From Pseudomonas sp. RIT-PI-AD (GTDB lineage Bacteria; Pseudomonadota; Gammaproteobacteria; Pseudomonadales; Pseudomonadaceae), in contig NZ_JANZKU010000010.1 of NCBI RefSeq assembly GCF_025642785.1, positions 62,001 through 126,000 of the forward strand: 64,000 nt of DNA, written 5' to 3'. The number at the start of each line of letters is the position of its first letter. The first letter of the stretch is position 1. The notes under the pieces were generated by a model. It was not told the origin of the DNA. It saw only the letters and a program-made list of their open reading frames with translations, and ran no database searches. Shown one piece after another: positions 40,959-51,585 of this stretch. A program made the translations under genes and the position numbers.

Positions 40959-41696
40959 TCAGAAAGGGCTGGCGGTGGGCCGCACGATGACTTCGCTGAC
41001 GTCCACCTCCGGCGGTTGCTCGATGGCGTAGGCGATGGCGCGGGCCACCGCCTCGGCCGGCATGGCGATCCGCCGGAAGGCGCGCATGGCCTCGCGTCCG
41101 GTCGGATCGGAAATGCTCTCGGCCAGCTCCGAGGTGGTCACCCCGGGAGAGATCACGCTGACCCGGATGGCCTCGCCGACCTCCTGGCGCAAGCCCTCCG
41201 ACAAGGCGCGCACGGCGAACTTGGTGGCGCAGTACACGGCCGCGGTCGGGCTCACCGCGTGGGCGCCGATGGACGCCAGGTTGACGAACTGGCCGCTGCC
41301 CTGGCGCTGCATCAGCGGCAATGCGGCGGCGATGCCGTAGAGCACCCCCATCAGGTTGACGTCGATCATCCGTTGCCACTCGTCCACCCGCCCCGCGTCC
41401 AGGCGCGACAGGGGCATCACCCCGGCGTTGTTCACCAGCACGTCGAGGCGGCCGAAACGCCGCGTGGCGAAGTCGACGAATTCCTGCACCTGCTCCCGCC
41501 GGGTCACGTCCAGCGCCTGGTAATCCGCTTCGCCGCCGTCCGCGCGGATCGCCTCGGCCAGCGTCCGCAGGCGTTCTTCGCGGCGCGCGCCGAGCACCAG
41601 GCGGGCACCGCGGCGGGCGAGCCAGCGCGCGGTGGCCTCGCCGATCCCGCTGCTGGCGCCGGTGATGGCCACTACCTTGCCGTCGAGTTCGTTCAT
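40959..41696 (-). CDS. SDR-family oxidoreductase near an AraC regulator
   Basis: A 245-residue YdfG-like SDR: TGASSGIGEATA cofactor motif, GARREERL with Arg residues favouring NADP, VNNAG, active-site ASIGAHAVSPTAAVYCATK, and SPGVTTSELA. The ATG at 41696 is preferred over an upstream start 14 codons earlier. Divergent from the AraC gene, so probably its regulatory target. It is unrelated in sequence detail to the three SDRs of the island at 8.5-10.8 kb. Confidence 0.87.
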   Translation of the reverse strand: MNELDGKVVAITGASSGIGEATARWLARRGARLVLGARREERLRTLAEAIRADGGEADYQALDVTRREQVQEFVDFATRRFGRLDVLVNNAGVMPLSRLDAGRVDEWQRMIDVNLMGVLYGIAAALPLMQRQGSGQFVNLASIGAHAVSPTAAVYCATKFAVRALSEGLRQEVGEAIRVSVISPGVTTSELAESISDPTGREAMRAFRRIAMPAEAVARAIAYAIEQPPEVDVSEVIVRPTASPF

Positions 41697-41793
41697 GTTC
41701 GCCTTCCCCCGCAGAGGCGACGCCCGGTGCGTCGCCATGGGTTCAGCCTAGGGGTCGCGACCGGCCAGGCGGTAGGCGATTGCTGCCGCGTTC

Positions 41794-41911
41794 TTGCCCG
41801 ATTCTGTCGCGCCGACGTCCGCATCCGTCGGAGAAGGCCGGCAGGCTCGGCGTCCGGGCCGGTACGCGTGGGCAGAATTGCCCGATCCTCCCGCGAACTT
41901 GCCCGATCCTG
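41794..41911 (+). promoter_or_regulatory. Three phased direct repeats upstream of the AraC gene
   Basis: The 13-mer TTGCCCGATYCTS occurs at 41794-41806, 41878-41890 and 41899-41911, always in the same orientation. The last two are 21 bp apart and the first is 84 bp (four times 21) from the second, so all lie on one face of the helix. This is the layout of AraC-type half-sites with a distal looping site. They fall between the divergent SDR and AraC genes. Confidence 0.6.
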
Positions 41912-41988
41912 CCGGGCGATGGCGGGGGGTGCGGCTTTCCGCGGCCGCAACCGCTAAGCTGGTGGTTCGCACCGGCCGAGGGCTTCCC

Positions 41989-42927
41989 ATGACGCACACA
42001 GAGGTTCAGGCGGCGCAGGCCGCCGAAGCGGCGCGGCATCGCGAACTGACCGAGCGGATAAGCCGCCATTGCCCCCAGGAAGGCTTCCACGACACCGCGG
42101 TGGAGCCCCTGACCCTGATCCGCTGCGATGCGCCGACCCAGCGAATGCACGGCGTCCACGAGCCGGCGCTGTGCCTGATCGCCCAGGGCGGCAAGGACCT
42201 GTACCTGGGCACCGAACGCTACCGCTACGATCCGCTGCATTTCCTCCTGGTCTCGGTGGCCCTGCCGGTCTGCGGGCAGGTGATCGAGGCCTCGCCTGAG
42301 CGCCCCTACCTGTGCCTGCGGCTGACCCTCGACCCCGGCGAAATCGCTCGGCTGATCGCCGACGCCGGGCTGTCCGGCGCGGCGCAACGACCCCAGGGAC
42401 GCGGCCTCTACGTGCAGCGGCTGGACGAGTCGCTGCTGGACGCGGTGCTGCGCCTGTTGCGCCTGCTGGAGGCGCCCGCGGACGTACCGATGCTGGCGCC
42501 GCTGGTGATCCGGGAAATCTTCTACCGGGTGTTGCGCGGGCCTCAGGGGCACCTGCTGCACGACATCGCCATGGGCGACAGCCAGGCCTACCGGGTGACC
42601 CGCGCCATCGAGTGGTTGAACGATCACTACGGCCAGCCGCTGCGCATCGAGGACCTGGCGCGCCGGGTGAACCTCAGCGTGTCGACCCTGCACCACCGGT
42701 TCAAGGCGCTCACCGCCCTCAGCCCCTTGCAATACCAGAAGCAGCTGCGCTTGCAGGAGGCGCGGCGGCTGATGCTCTCGGAAGGGCTGGAGGCTTCCCT
42801 CGCGGGGCACCGGGTCGGCTACGGCAGCCCCTCGCAATTCAGCCGCGAATACAGCCGGCTGTTCGGCGCGCCGCCGCTCAGGGACCTGGCGGCCTTGCGC
42901 AACGGTCCGGCGACGGCCCCGGCCTGA
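41989..42927 (+). CDS. AraC-family regulator with AraC_N cupin domain
   Basis: A 312-residue protein. The N-terminal AraC_N type domain (about 35-180: LIRCDAPTQRMHGVHEPALC, a QGGKDLYLG segment, FLLVSVALPVCGQV) is followed by two C-terminal helix-turn-helix motifs (about 205-300: IEDLARRVNLSVSTLHHRFKA and VGYGSPSQFSREYSRLFG). Regulators of this subfamily are often divergent from aldehyde or alcohol dehydrogenases, here the SDR and ABM genes. The start at 41989 excludes 65 residues that would cover the operator repeats. Confidence 0.88.
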   Translation: MTHTEVQAAQAAEAARHRELTERISRHCPQEGFHDTAVEPLTLIRCDAPTQRMHGVHEPALCLIAQGGKDLYLGTERYRYDPLHFLLVSVALPVCGQVIEASPERPYLCLRLTLDPGEIARLIADAGLSGAAQRPQGRGLYVQRLDESLLDAVLRLLRLLEAPADVPMLAPLVIREIFYRVLRGPQGHLLHDIAMGDSQAYRVTRAIEWLNDHYGQPLRIEDLARRVNLSVSTLHHRFKALTALSPLQYQKQLRLQEARRLMLSEGLEASLAGHRVGYGSPSQFSREYSRLFGAPPLRDLAALRNGPATAPA

Positions 42928-43117
42928 GCCCCGCCGCGTCCGTCGGATAGGCGGGTCGCGGACCCCGGGAAAGCGTTCCCGCCGTCGCACCGGGGCGGGT
43001 ATGATCCGCGACGATTCGCCGGAATTCCCTACAGACGCCCGCCGTTAGCCCGCCTGTTCGTGCATGCGGGTCGCGCCGGGCGTCTTTTCATCGATCTTTT
43101 TTCTCCAGGTGATCGTC

Positions 43118-44038
43118 GTGAATGTGTCCCGCCCGATCCTGAATATCTGCCTGTGCGCCGCGCTGGCCTTCGCCGGCGACCTCGCTGCCGCCGAGAAACG
43201 CGCCGCGACCGTGGCGCCGGTCCAGGAACTCGCTTCCGGCAGCGCGCTGCTGGTCGACCTGCAGACCGGCCAGACCCTCTACTCCAGCAACCCCGACCTG
43301 GTGGTGCCGATCGCCTCGGTGACCAAGCTGATGTCCGCCATGGTCGCCCTCGATGCCGGCCAGGCCCTGGACGAATCGCTGCCGGTGTTCGTCAGCGACG
43401 TCAGCCAGATGCGCGGCGTCGCCTCGCGGGTGCGCATCGGCAGCGAGATCAGCCGTCGCGAGATGCTCCTGCTGATGCTGATGTCCTCGGAAAACCGCGC
43501 CGCCGCCAGCCTCGCCCACCACTACCCGGGCGGCACGCCGGCCTTCGTCGCGGCGATGAACGCCAAGGCCAAGGCCCTGGGCATGCGCCACACCCGCTAC
43601 GTCGAGCCCACCGGGCTGTCCGAGCAGAACGTCTCCAGCGCCCACGACCTGCTGCTGTTGCTCAAGGCCAGCCGCCAGTACCCGTTGATCGAGAAGTTCA
43701 GCACCACCCGCGAGCAGACCGTGGCCTTCCGCAAGCCGGCCTATACCCTGGGCTTCCGCAACACCAACCACTTGGTGCAGAAGGACGACTGGAACATCCA
43801 GCTGACCAAGACCGGCTACACCGACAAGGCCGGACACTGCCTGGTGATGCGCACCGAAATGGCCAAGCGGCCGGTGGCCTTCGTGGTACTGGACGCCTTC
43901 GGCAAGTACACCCACATGGCCGACGCCACCCGCCTGCGCCGCTGGCTGGAAACCGGCAAGGTCACGCCGATCCCGGACGCCGCGAAGAGCTACAAGCTGC
44001 AGAAAAACCTGGCGGCGCGCGCGGCCCCCGCCAGCTGA
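43118..44038 (+). CDS. pbpG: D-alanyl-D-alanine endopeptidase (PBP7 type)
   Basis: A 306-residue periplasmic serine peptidase that cleaves peptidoglycan cross-links. A signal peptide ends near LAAA/EKR. Active-site motifs are SVTK (Ser67-Lys70), SEN (Ser124-Asn126) and KTG (231-233). The GTG at 43118 has AGGTGA upstream; the open frame extends 18 codons further without a ribosome site. Array 1 of palindromes begins 75 bases after its stop. Confidence 0.93.
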   Translation: MNVSRPILNICLCAALAFAGDLAAAEKRAATVAPVQELASGSALLVDLQTGQTLYSSNPDLVVPIASVTKLMSAMVALDAGQALDESLPVFVSDVSQMRGVASRVRIGSEISRREMLLLMLMSSENRAAASLAHHYPGGTPAFVAAMNAKAKALGMRHTRYVEPTGLSEQNVSSAHDLLLLLKASRQYPLIEKFSTTREQTVAFRKPAYTLGFRNTNHLVQKDDWNIQLTKTGYTDKAGHCLVMRTEMAKRPVAFVVLDAFGKYTHMADATRLRRWLETGKVTPIPDAAKSYKLQKNLAARAAPAS

Positions 44039-44113
44039 CCGCGGCGCCCGCGTTCGCCGAGGCACGGCGGATCCCGAATGGCCGGACCATGCCCTTGCGG
44101 TGGTGATCCAGCC

Positions 44114-44755
44114 GTAGGGTGGGAAACGCCCCGCTTTCCCACCGGCGGGGTATCGGGCGGCATGGATGCAGCGATCCAGCTCGCGGTCACCGCGTGGAAA
44201 ACGCTGCGCGGTTTTCCACCCTACGGCGAATGCCCGGACCGTGCCCTGGCGGTGGCGACCCAGGCGTAGGGTGGGAAACGCTCCGCTTTCCCACCGGCGG
44301 GGTATCGGGCGGCGCGGATGCAGCGATCCAGCTCGCGGCCGCCGCGTGGAAAACGCTTCGCGGTTTTCCACCCTACGGCGAATGGCCGAACCGTGCCCTT
44401 GCGGTGGCGACCCAGGCGTAGGGTGGGAAACGCTCCGCTTTCCCACCGGCGGGGCATCGGACAGCGCGGATGCAGCGGTCCAGGCTCGCGGTCACCCCGT
44501 GGAAAACGCTTCGCGGTTTTCCACCCTACGGCGAATGGCCGAACCGCGCCCTGGCGGTGGTGATCCAGGCGTAGGGTGGGAAACGCCCCGCTTTCCCACC
44601 GGCGGGGTATCGGGCAGCGCGGATGCAGCGGTCCAGCTCGCGGCCACCCCGTGGAAAACGCTTCGCGGTTTTCCACCCTACGGCGAATGTGCGGACCGCG
44701 CCCTTGCGGTGGCGACCCAACCGTAGGGTGGGAAACGCTCCGCTTTCCCACCGGG
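44114..44755. repeat. Palindrome array 1 (nine alternating hairpins, about 152-bp period)
   Basis: Two hairpin types alternate. Type A (CGTAGGGTGGGAAACG...CTTTCCCACCGG) starts at 44114, 44267, 44418, 44571 and 44723. Type B (GTGGAAAACGCTTCGCGG then TTTTCCACCCTACGG) starts at about 44194, 44346, 44499 and 44651. The CGTAGGGTGG end of A is complementary to the CCACCCTACG end of B, so A and B are inverted relatives, as in BIME/REP arrays. Spacers are also conserved. Hypothetical ORFs reading through it repeat the same peptides and are not genes. Confidence 0.9.
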
Positions 44756-44792
44756 GGCGCACGGGCTGGACCCTGGCGCGCGCGGCAGGGGC

Positions 44793-47234
44793 TCAGAAGT
44801 CGTATTTCACCGACAACGTCAGGTTGCGCGGTTCGCCGTAGACGCTGCTCGGGGTGCTCACCGAGGAGCTGATGACGTTGTAGTACTTCTTGTCGAAGGC
44901 GTTGTTCAGGTTCAGCCGCGCGTCGATCCGGTCGGTGGGTTTGTAGCCGAGCATCAGGTCCACCAGCGAATAAGCCTCCTGCTCGATGGAGTAGGTGGCG
45001 CTCCGGTTGTAGATGCTGTTCTGCCGGTACAGCGCGCCGCCCACGCGCCAGCGCGAGAGCTCGCCGGGCAGGGTGTAGGTGGTCGAGAGCTTGAACAGGT
45101 GGCGCGGGATGTCGGTGTCGAACAACTGGCCCTCGTTGGCCTTGGTCGCATCCTTCACGTACTTGACCTCGGCGAAGGTGTAGCCGGCCGCCAGTTGCCA
45201 GTCCGGCGTCAGCGCGCCTTGCAGTTCCAGCTCGATGCCCTTGCTGCGCACCTTGCCGGCGGCCTCGTAGCAACTGGTGGTGGGGTAGCTGGCGCAGCTC
45301 GACTGGTCGTCGAGCTTCTTGGCGCGGTTTTCCTGGTCGATCTGGAAGATCGCCAGGGACGCATTGAGCGCGCCGTCGAAGTATTCGCCCTTGAGGCCCA
45401 CCTCGTAGTTCTTGCCGGTGATGGGCTGGATCGGGTTGCCGCTGCCGTCGAAGTAGTTCTGCGGCTTGAAGATGTCGGTGTAGCTGACGTACACCGAATG
45501 GGTGTCGTTCAGGTCGTAGATCAGCCCCGCGTAGCGGGTGACGTTGCGGGTGATCTTCAGGGTCGGCGGCGTCGGCCTGTTGAGGTAGGGGTATACGCTG
45601 TCCAGCTCGTACCAGTCGAGCCGGCCGCCGAGGATCAGCTTGAGCGGATCGGCCAGGCTCAGGCGGGTGGTGGCGTAGACGCCGGTCTGTTCGGCGTCGG
45701 AGTCCAGCCAGTCGTACAGGTCGGGTTTGGCCGGCTTGGCGAGGGCGCCGGAATCCCAGTGGTGGACGTCGATGGCGCTGGCCAGCAGGCGGTTCGTCGC
45801 CACGTCGCCCTCGAACGTCACGGTCCGGTGGCTGGCGCCGAGCACCAGTTGGTGCTCCCGCCCCAGCAGGCTGAAGGGGCCGCTCGCGTACAGGTCGAAG
45901 CTGTTCTGCCGCTCGCGGTACTCGCCCATGCCGACCATCTGGTTGATCGTCCGGGTGCTGACGTTGACGCTCGGGTAGGTACCCAGCATGTCCAGGGCCG
46001 ACCAGGTCCGCTGCGCCGACAGGTTGAGTTTCCAGCCGCTGTCCAGCGCGTGTTCGAGCCCGGCGAAGGCCGTGGTGGTGGTCCTGTCCCAGTATTCCCA
46101 GTCGTTGCTCAGGGAGGTCGAGCGGGAGAGGTGCAGGTCGCCGCCGTCGAAGTCGACGGGCACCCCGGTCCAGCCGTTGCCGTTGTAGTTGTCGTTCTGG
46201 TGCGAGGCGCTGAGGGTGAGGGTGGTGCTGTCGTTCAGGTCGGCTTCGAGGATGCCGTAGAACAGGCCGCGCTCGTTCTCCGCGACGTCGCGGAAGCTGT
46301 TCTGGTTCTGGTAGGCGGTCACCACCCGGCCGCGCAGGTTGCCGCTGTCGGTGAGCGGCCCCGAGGCGTCCACCTCGGTGCGGTAGCGGTCCCAGCTGCC
46401 GGCGCTGCCCTGCAGGCTGGCCTGGAAATCCCGGGTGGGGCGCTTGCGCACCAGGTTGATCGCCGCCGAGGGGCTGCCGGCGCCTTGCATCAGGCCGGTG
46501 GAGCCGCGCACCACCTCGACCCGGTCGTAGATCGCCATGTCCGCGGCGAGCAGGTCCTGGGACAGCCAGGAGCTGTCGAGGCTGGTGGGCAGGCCGTCGT
46601 ACAGGATGTTGTCGACCGAGAACCCGCGGGAATGGTAGGTCGAGCGCTCCGGGCCGTGGCGCCGCAGGATCAACCCCGGGGTGTTCTGCACCACTTCGTT
46701 GAGGTTGCTCAGCCCCTGGTCTTCGATGCGCTGTCGGGTGATCACCGTCACCGCCTGGGGCGTTTCGCGGATCGACAGCGGCAGCTTGGTCGCCGTCTGC
46801 ATCGCGCCGGTGGTGTAGGAGCGGCTGCCCTCGGTGGTGGCGCCCAGCCCGTTCGCGCTGACGGTGGTGGCGCCCAGTTCCAGCGCGTCGCCCGGCTGCG
46901 GCTTGACCAGCACGTAGCGCGTCTCGCCGGCCTGGCGGACCTGCATGCCGCTGCCCTGCAGCAGGTGGGCGAAGCCCTGGTCCAGCGCGTAGTCGCCGCG
47001 CAGCCCGGGCGAGCGCAGGCCCGCGGTCTCCTCGGCGCCGAAGCTGATCGTCACGCCGCTGGCGGCGGCGAAGCGACTGAGGGCGGCTCCCAGGTCGCCG
47101 GCGGGAATGTCGTAGCTCAGCGTCTGCGCCCACGCGGGGGCGGGCGCGGCCGCCAGCAATAGCGGGCCGGAAAGGCCCAGGGCGAGGGCGGAGAAGCGGA
47201 TGCGCCGGGTGAGGCGGTGGGGACGCGGTGACAT
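44793..47234 (-). CDS. TonB-dependent siderophore receptor with signalling domain (system 2)
   Basis: An 813-residue outer-membrane receptor. The signal peptide ends at AWA/QTL. An STN signalling domain follows (about 38-115, YDIPAGDLGAALSRFAAASG to GETRYVLVKP), then the plug (IRETPQAVTVITRQRIEDQG, YHSRGFSVDNILYDGLP, YDRVEVVRGSTGLMQGAGSPSAA) and a barrel ending LSVKYDF, the canonical C-terminal aromatic. Plug features resemble FpvA/FoxA/FiuA-type receptors for hydroxamate or pyoverdine-like siderophores. Start at 47234 has AGGAG; the longer frame adds 28 residues before the signal peptide. It is the third gene of a sigma-fecR-receptor run. Confidence 0.92.
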   Translation of the reverse strand: MSPRPHRLTRRIRFSALALGLSGPLLLAAAPAPAWAQTLSYDIPAGDLGAALSRFAAASGVTISFGAEETAGLRSPGLRGDYALDQGFAHLLQGSGMQVRQAGETRYVLVKPQPGDALELGATTVSANGLGATTEGSRSYTTGAMQTATKLPLSIRETPQAVTVITRQRIEDQGLSNLNEVVQNTPGLILRRHGPERSTYHSRGFSVDNILYDGLPTSLDSSWLSQDLLAADMAIYDRVEVVRGSTGLMQGAGSPSAAINLVRKRPTRDFQASLQGSAGSWDRYRTEVDASGPLTDSGNLRGRVVTAYQNQNSFRDVAENERGLFYGILEADLNDSTTLTLSASHQNDNYNGNGWTGVPVDFDGGDLHLSRSTSLSNDWEYWDRTTTTAFAGLEHALDSGWKLNLSAQRTWSALDMLGTYPSVNVSTRTINQMVGMGEYRERQNSFDLYASGPFSLLGREHQLVLGASHRTVTFEGDVATNRLLASAIDVHHWDSGALAKPAKPDLYDWLDSDAEQTGVYATTRLSLADPLKLILGGRLDWYELDSVYPYLNRPTPPTLKITRNVTRYAGLIYDLNDTHSVYVSYTDIFKPQNYFDGSGNPIQPITGKNYEVGLKGEYFDGALNASLAIFQIDQENRAKKLDDQSSCASYPTTSCYEAAGKVRSKGIELELQGALTPDWQLAAGYTFAEVKYVKDATKANEGQLFDTDIPRHLFKLSTTYTLPGELSRWRVGGALYRQNSIYNRSATYSIEQEAYSLVDLMLGYKPTDRIDARLNLNNAFDKKYYNVISSSVSTPSSVYGEPRNLTLSVKYDF

Positions 47235-47343
47235 GGGGGCTCCTGTTCGGGATGGCATGGGGCGGGCGTCTGATGCGCCGTTCAGGGTGGAGCCGAAGCG
47301 GAAGCGGAAATCTGTCACCCCCCTCGCGAAAAATGTCCCTGAG

Positions 47344-48264
47344 TCAGGCCCCGCGGGCTTCCACCCGCACCCAATAGGGCGTCAGGCGGCGAACCCGCAC
47401 CGGCAGCGAGTCCTCCAGGTTGGCCAGCGCGGCGTCGCTGTCGTCCAGGGCGAAGGCCCCCGACAGGCGCAGTCCGCCGACCTGCTCGGCGCAGCCGAGG
47501 TAGCCGGGCCGGTAGCGCGACAGCTCGGCGACCAGGTCGGCCAGGCGCCAGTCCACCGCCACCAGCATGCCGTGCGTCCAGGCCTGCGCATCGGGCGCCA
47601 TGGGGCGCAGCGGGCCGGGGTGGTCGGCGGTGAACGCCAAGCTCTGGCCGGCGTCCACCCGGACGACCCGGCCCGGCGCCTGGTCCGGGCGCACCTCGAC
47701 GGCATGGGCGGCCACCGCGACGCGGCTCAGGCCGTCCTCCTGGCGTACGCCGAAGCGGGTGCCGAGGGCGAGGATGCGGCCCTCGGCGGTCCGCACGCTC
47801 AGCGGCCGGGCATCTTTGGCGGTTTCCACGAGGATTTCGCCGCGGCGCAGCTGGATCAGGCGCTGGTTCGCATCGAAGCGGACATCGACCTGGGTATCGG
47901 TGTTGAGGTCGAGCCGGCTGCCATCGGCCAGGGTCAGCCGGCGGCGCTGCCCGACGCGGGTGGCATAGTCGGCGCTCCAGGGCGAGGCCCGGTAGCCCTG
48001 CCAGCCGGCCAGGCCGACGCCCAGCAGCAGCGCCAGGACCTTCAAGGCGCCGCGCCGACTGCGTCGCGCGCTTTTCAGGGTATGCGCCGTGCCCGCCGGC
48101 GCCTGCCCGAGCCGATGCTGCAACTGCTCCAGGCGGGCCCAGGCCTCGGCGTGGCGGCGGTCCGCGGACAGCCAGTTCCGCCAGTCGACGCGGGTGGCCT
48201 CGGTGGCGTCGCTGTCGTGCAGGCGCACGTACCAGTCCACCGCTTCGGCGAGTATCGCCTTCAT
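47344..48264 (-). CDS. FecR-like anti-sigma/sigma regulator (system 2)
   Basis: A 306-residue inner-membrane regulator: N-terminal DUF4880-like part (EAVDWYVRLHDSDATEATRV), one transmembrane segment (VLALLLGVGLAGWQGY, about 76-91), then a periplasmic FecR domain (GQRRRLTLADGSRLDLNTDT, LRRGEILVETAKD, LALGTRFGV). The ATG at 48264 overlaps the sigma stop by four bases, which fixes the start. The gap to the receptor is 109 bases. Confidence 0.92.
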   Translation of the reverse strand: MKAILAEAVDWYVRLHDSDATEATRVDWRNWLSADRRHAEAWARLEQLQHRLGQAPAGTAHTLKSARRSRRGALKVLALLLGVGLAGWQGYRASPWSADYATRVGQRRRLTLADGSRLDLNTDTQVDVRFDANQRLIQLRRGEILVETAKDARPLSVRTAEGRILALGTRFGVRQEDGLSRVAVAAHAVEVRPDQAPGRVVRVDAGQSLAFTADHPGPLRPMAPDAQAWTHGMLVAVDWRLADLVAELSRYRPGYLGCAEQVGGLRLSGAFALDDSDAALANLEDSLPVRVRRLTPYWVRVEARGA

Positions 48265-48776
48265 GCGTCGTCGAGCAGCAGGCAATGCAGCAGCGCCCGG
48301 GCGAGGTGCTTGCGCACGGTGGTGACCGACACACCGACCTGGGCGGCGGCCTTCTCGTAGCTGAGCCCGTCGAGTTGCACGGCGAGGAAGATCGCCCGGG
48401 TGCGCGCGCCCAGGCCGTCGAGCAGGCGATCGATGGCCATCAGGCTGTCGAGGATCAGCGCGCGCACTTCGGCGGAAGGTTCGTACAACTCGGGACGCGC
48501 GGCCAGGGCGTCGAGGTAGGCCGTTTCCAGGCTGCGGCGCCGGTAGAGGTCGATGACCAGGCCGCGGGCGATGGTCGCCAGGTAATGCCGCGGCTCGTGC
48601 AGACTACCCGCGGTGCGGGCGAGCAACACGCGGACGAAGGTGTCCTGGGCCAGGTCGGCGGCATCGGCGCGACACGCCAGGCGCTGACGCAGCCAGCCTT
48701 GCAACCAACCGTGATGACCCCGGTAGAGCGCGTCCAGTTGCGCATGGCATGCGGTATCGGGACACACTCTGGACAT
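48261..48776 (-). CDS. FecI-like ECF sigma factor (system 2)
   Basis: A 171-residue ECF sigma factor. Region 2: LQGWLRQRLACRADAADLAQ, DTFVRVLLA and HYLATIARGLVIDLYRRR. Region 4: GLGARTRAIFLAVQLDGLSY and KAAAQVGVSVTTVRKHLARA. The ATG at 48776 has AGGAGG four bases upstream, an exceptionally clear start; the longer open frame reads through array 2. It would activate the receptor at 44793-47234. Confidence 0.9.
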   Translation of the reverse strand: MSRVCPDTACHAQLDALYRGHHGWLQGWLRQRLACRADAADLAQDTFVRVLLARTAGSLHEPRHYLATIARGLVIDLYRRRSLETAYLDALAARPELYEPSAEVRALILDSLMAIDRLLDGLGARTRAIFLAVQLDGLSYEKAAAQVGVSVTTVRKHLARALLHCLLLDDA

Positions 48777-48787
48777 CCCGCCTCCTG

Positions 48788-48815
48788 GAAATATTGCGAA
48801 TAAGAATTTGTCGCA
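48788..48815 (-). promoter_or_regulatory. Possible Fur site upstream of the second FecI-like gene
   Basis: An AT-rich stretch, TGCGAATAAGAATTTGTCGCA, lies just upstream of the sigma ribosome site in very GC-rich surroundings. It has a TGCGA/TCGCA inverted end pair and a loose match to the Fur box. Assigned mainly from context. Confidence 0.35.
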
Positions 48816-48907
48816 AGTGTACGGGCGTGGCGGGCCGTTTGGAAATGCCTGTCGGCGCGACCTCGGCTCCGGGCGACCTGGGTCGCGAGACCGACCTGGG
48901 CCGCCGC

Positions 48908-49368
48908 GTGGAAAACGCTTCGCGGTTTTCCACCCTACGGCTCGGGATCGCCTGCGCGGGCCGGTAGCCGTAGGGTGGGAAACGCTCCGCTTTCCCACCG
49001 GCGAAGCGGCGGGCGACCTGGGCGCTGGAAGGAGCGCACGGGCTACTGCGTGGAAAACGCTTCGCGGTTTTCCACCCTACTGCTTGGGGATCGCCCGCGC
49101 GGGCCGGGCGGCCGTAGGGTGGGAAACGCTCCGCTTTCCCACCGGCGAAGCGGCAGGCGACCTGGGTGCTGGAACGAGTGCGCGGGCTATCGCGTGGAAA
49201 ACGCTTCGCGGTTTTCCACCCTACGGCTCGGGATCGCCCGTGCGGGCCGGTAGCCGTAGGGTGGGAAACGCTCCGCTTTCCCACCGACGAAGCGGCAGGC
49301 GACCTGGGCGCTGAAACGAGTGCTCGGGCTACTGCGTGGAAAACGCTTCGCGGTTTTCCACCCTACGG
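48908..49368. repeat. Palindrome array 2 (seven alternating hairpins, about 143-bp period)
   Basis: The same two hairpin types as array 1 alternate here: type B from 48908, 49050, 49194 and 49336; type A from 48970, 49114 and 49256. The spacers differ from those of array 1 but are conserved within this array (CGAAGCGG-GCGACCTGG). It fills the gap between the second FecI gene and the trpA stop. Confidence 0.9.
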
Positions 49369-49397
49369 TTTGGAAATCGCCCGTGCGGTAGGGGCGA

Positions 49398-51520
<2,123 letters not shown>

Positions 51521-51566
51521 CTACCGCGGCGGGCGCCGATGAAAAGCGATAAGATCGCCGAAATCC

Positions 51567-51581
51567 GTCAGGAAAACTCAC
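51567..51581. promoter_or_regulatory. Candidate TrpI binding site
   Basis: GTCAG-GAAAA-CTCAC is an interrupted near-palindrome (on the other strand GTGAG-N5-CTGAC) between trpI and trpBA, four bases before the trpI start. LysR-type regulators bind such T-N11-A dyads, and in pseudomonads TrpI activates trpBA with indoleglycerol phosphate. Confidence 0.45.
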
Positions 51582-51585
51582 CGAT

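Noticed and set aside
44114-44755. Possible CRISPR array
   Set aside because: The period is about 152 bp, with two alternating palindromes and conserved spacers; there are no cas genes. This is a REP/BIME-type array.
45099-47162. 687-codon open frame on the plus strand
   Set aside because: Antisense shadow of the second TonB receptor; Val/Gln/Gly-rich low-complexity product without any domain.
48604-49284. Open frames reading through array 2, and the N-terminal extension of the second sigma factor
   Set aside because: The peptides repeat with the array (VGWKTAKRFPR type) and reflect the palindromes, not genes.
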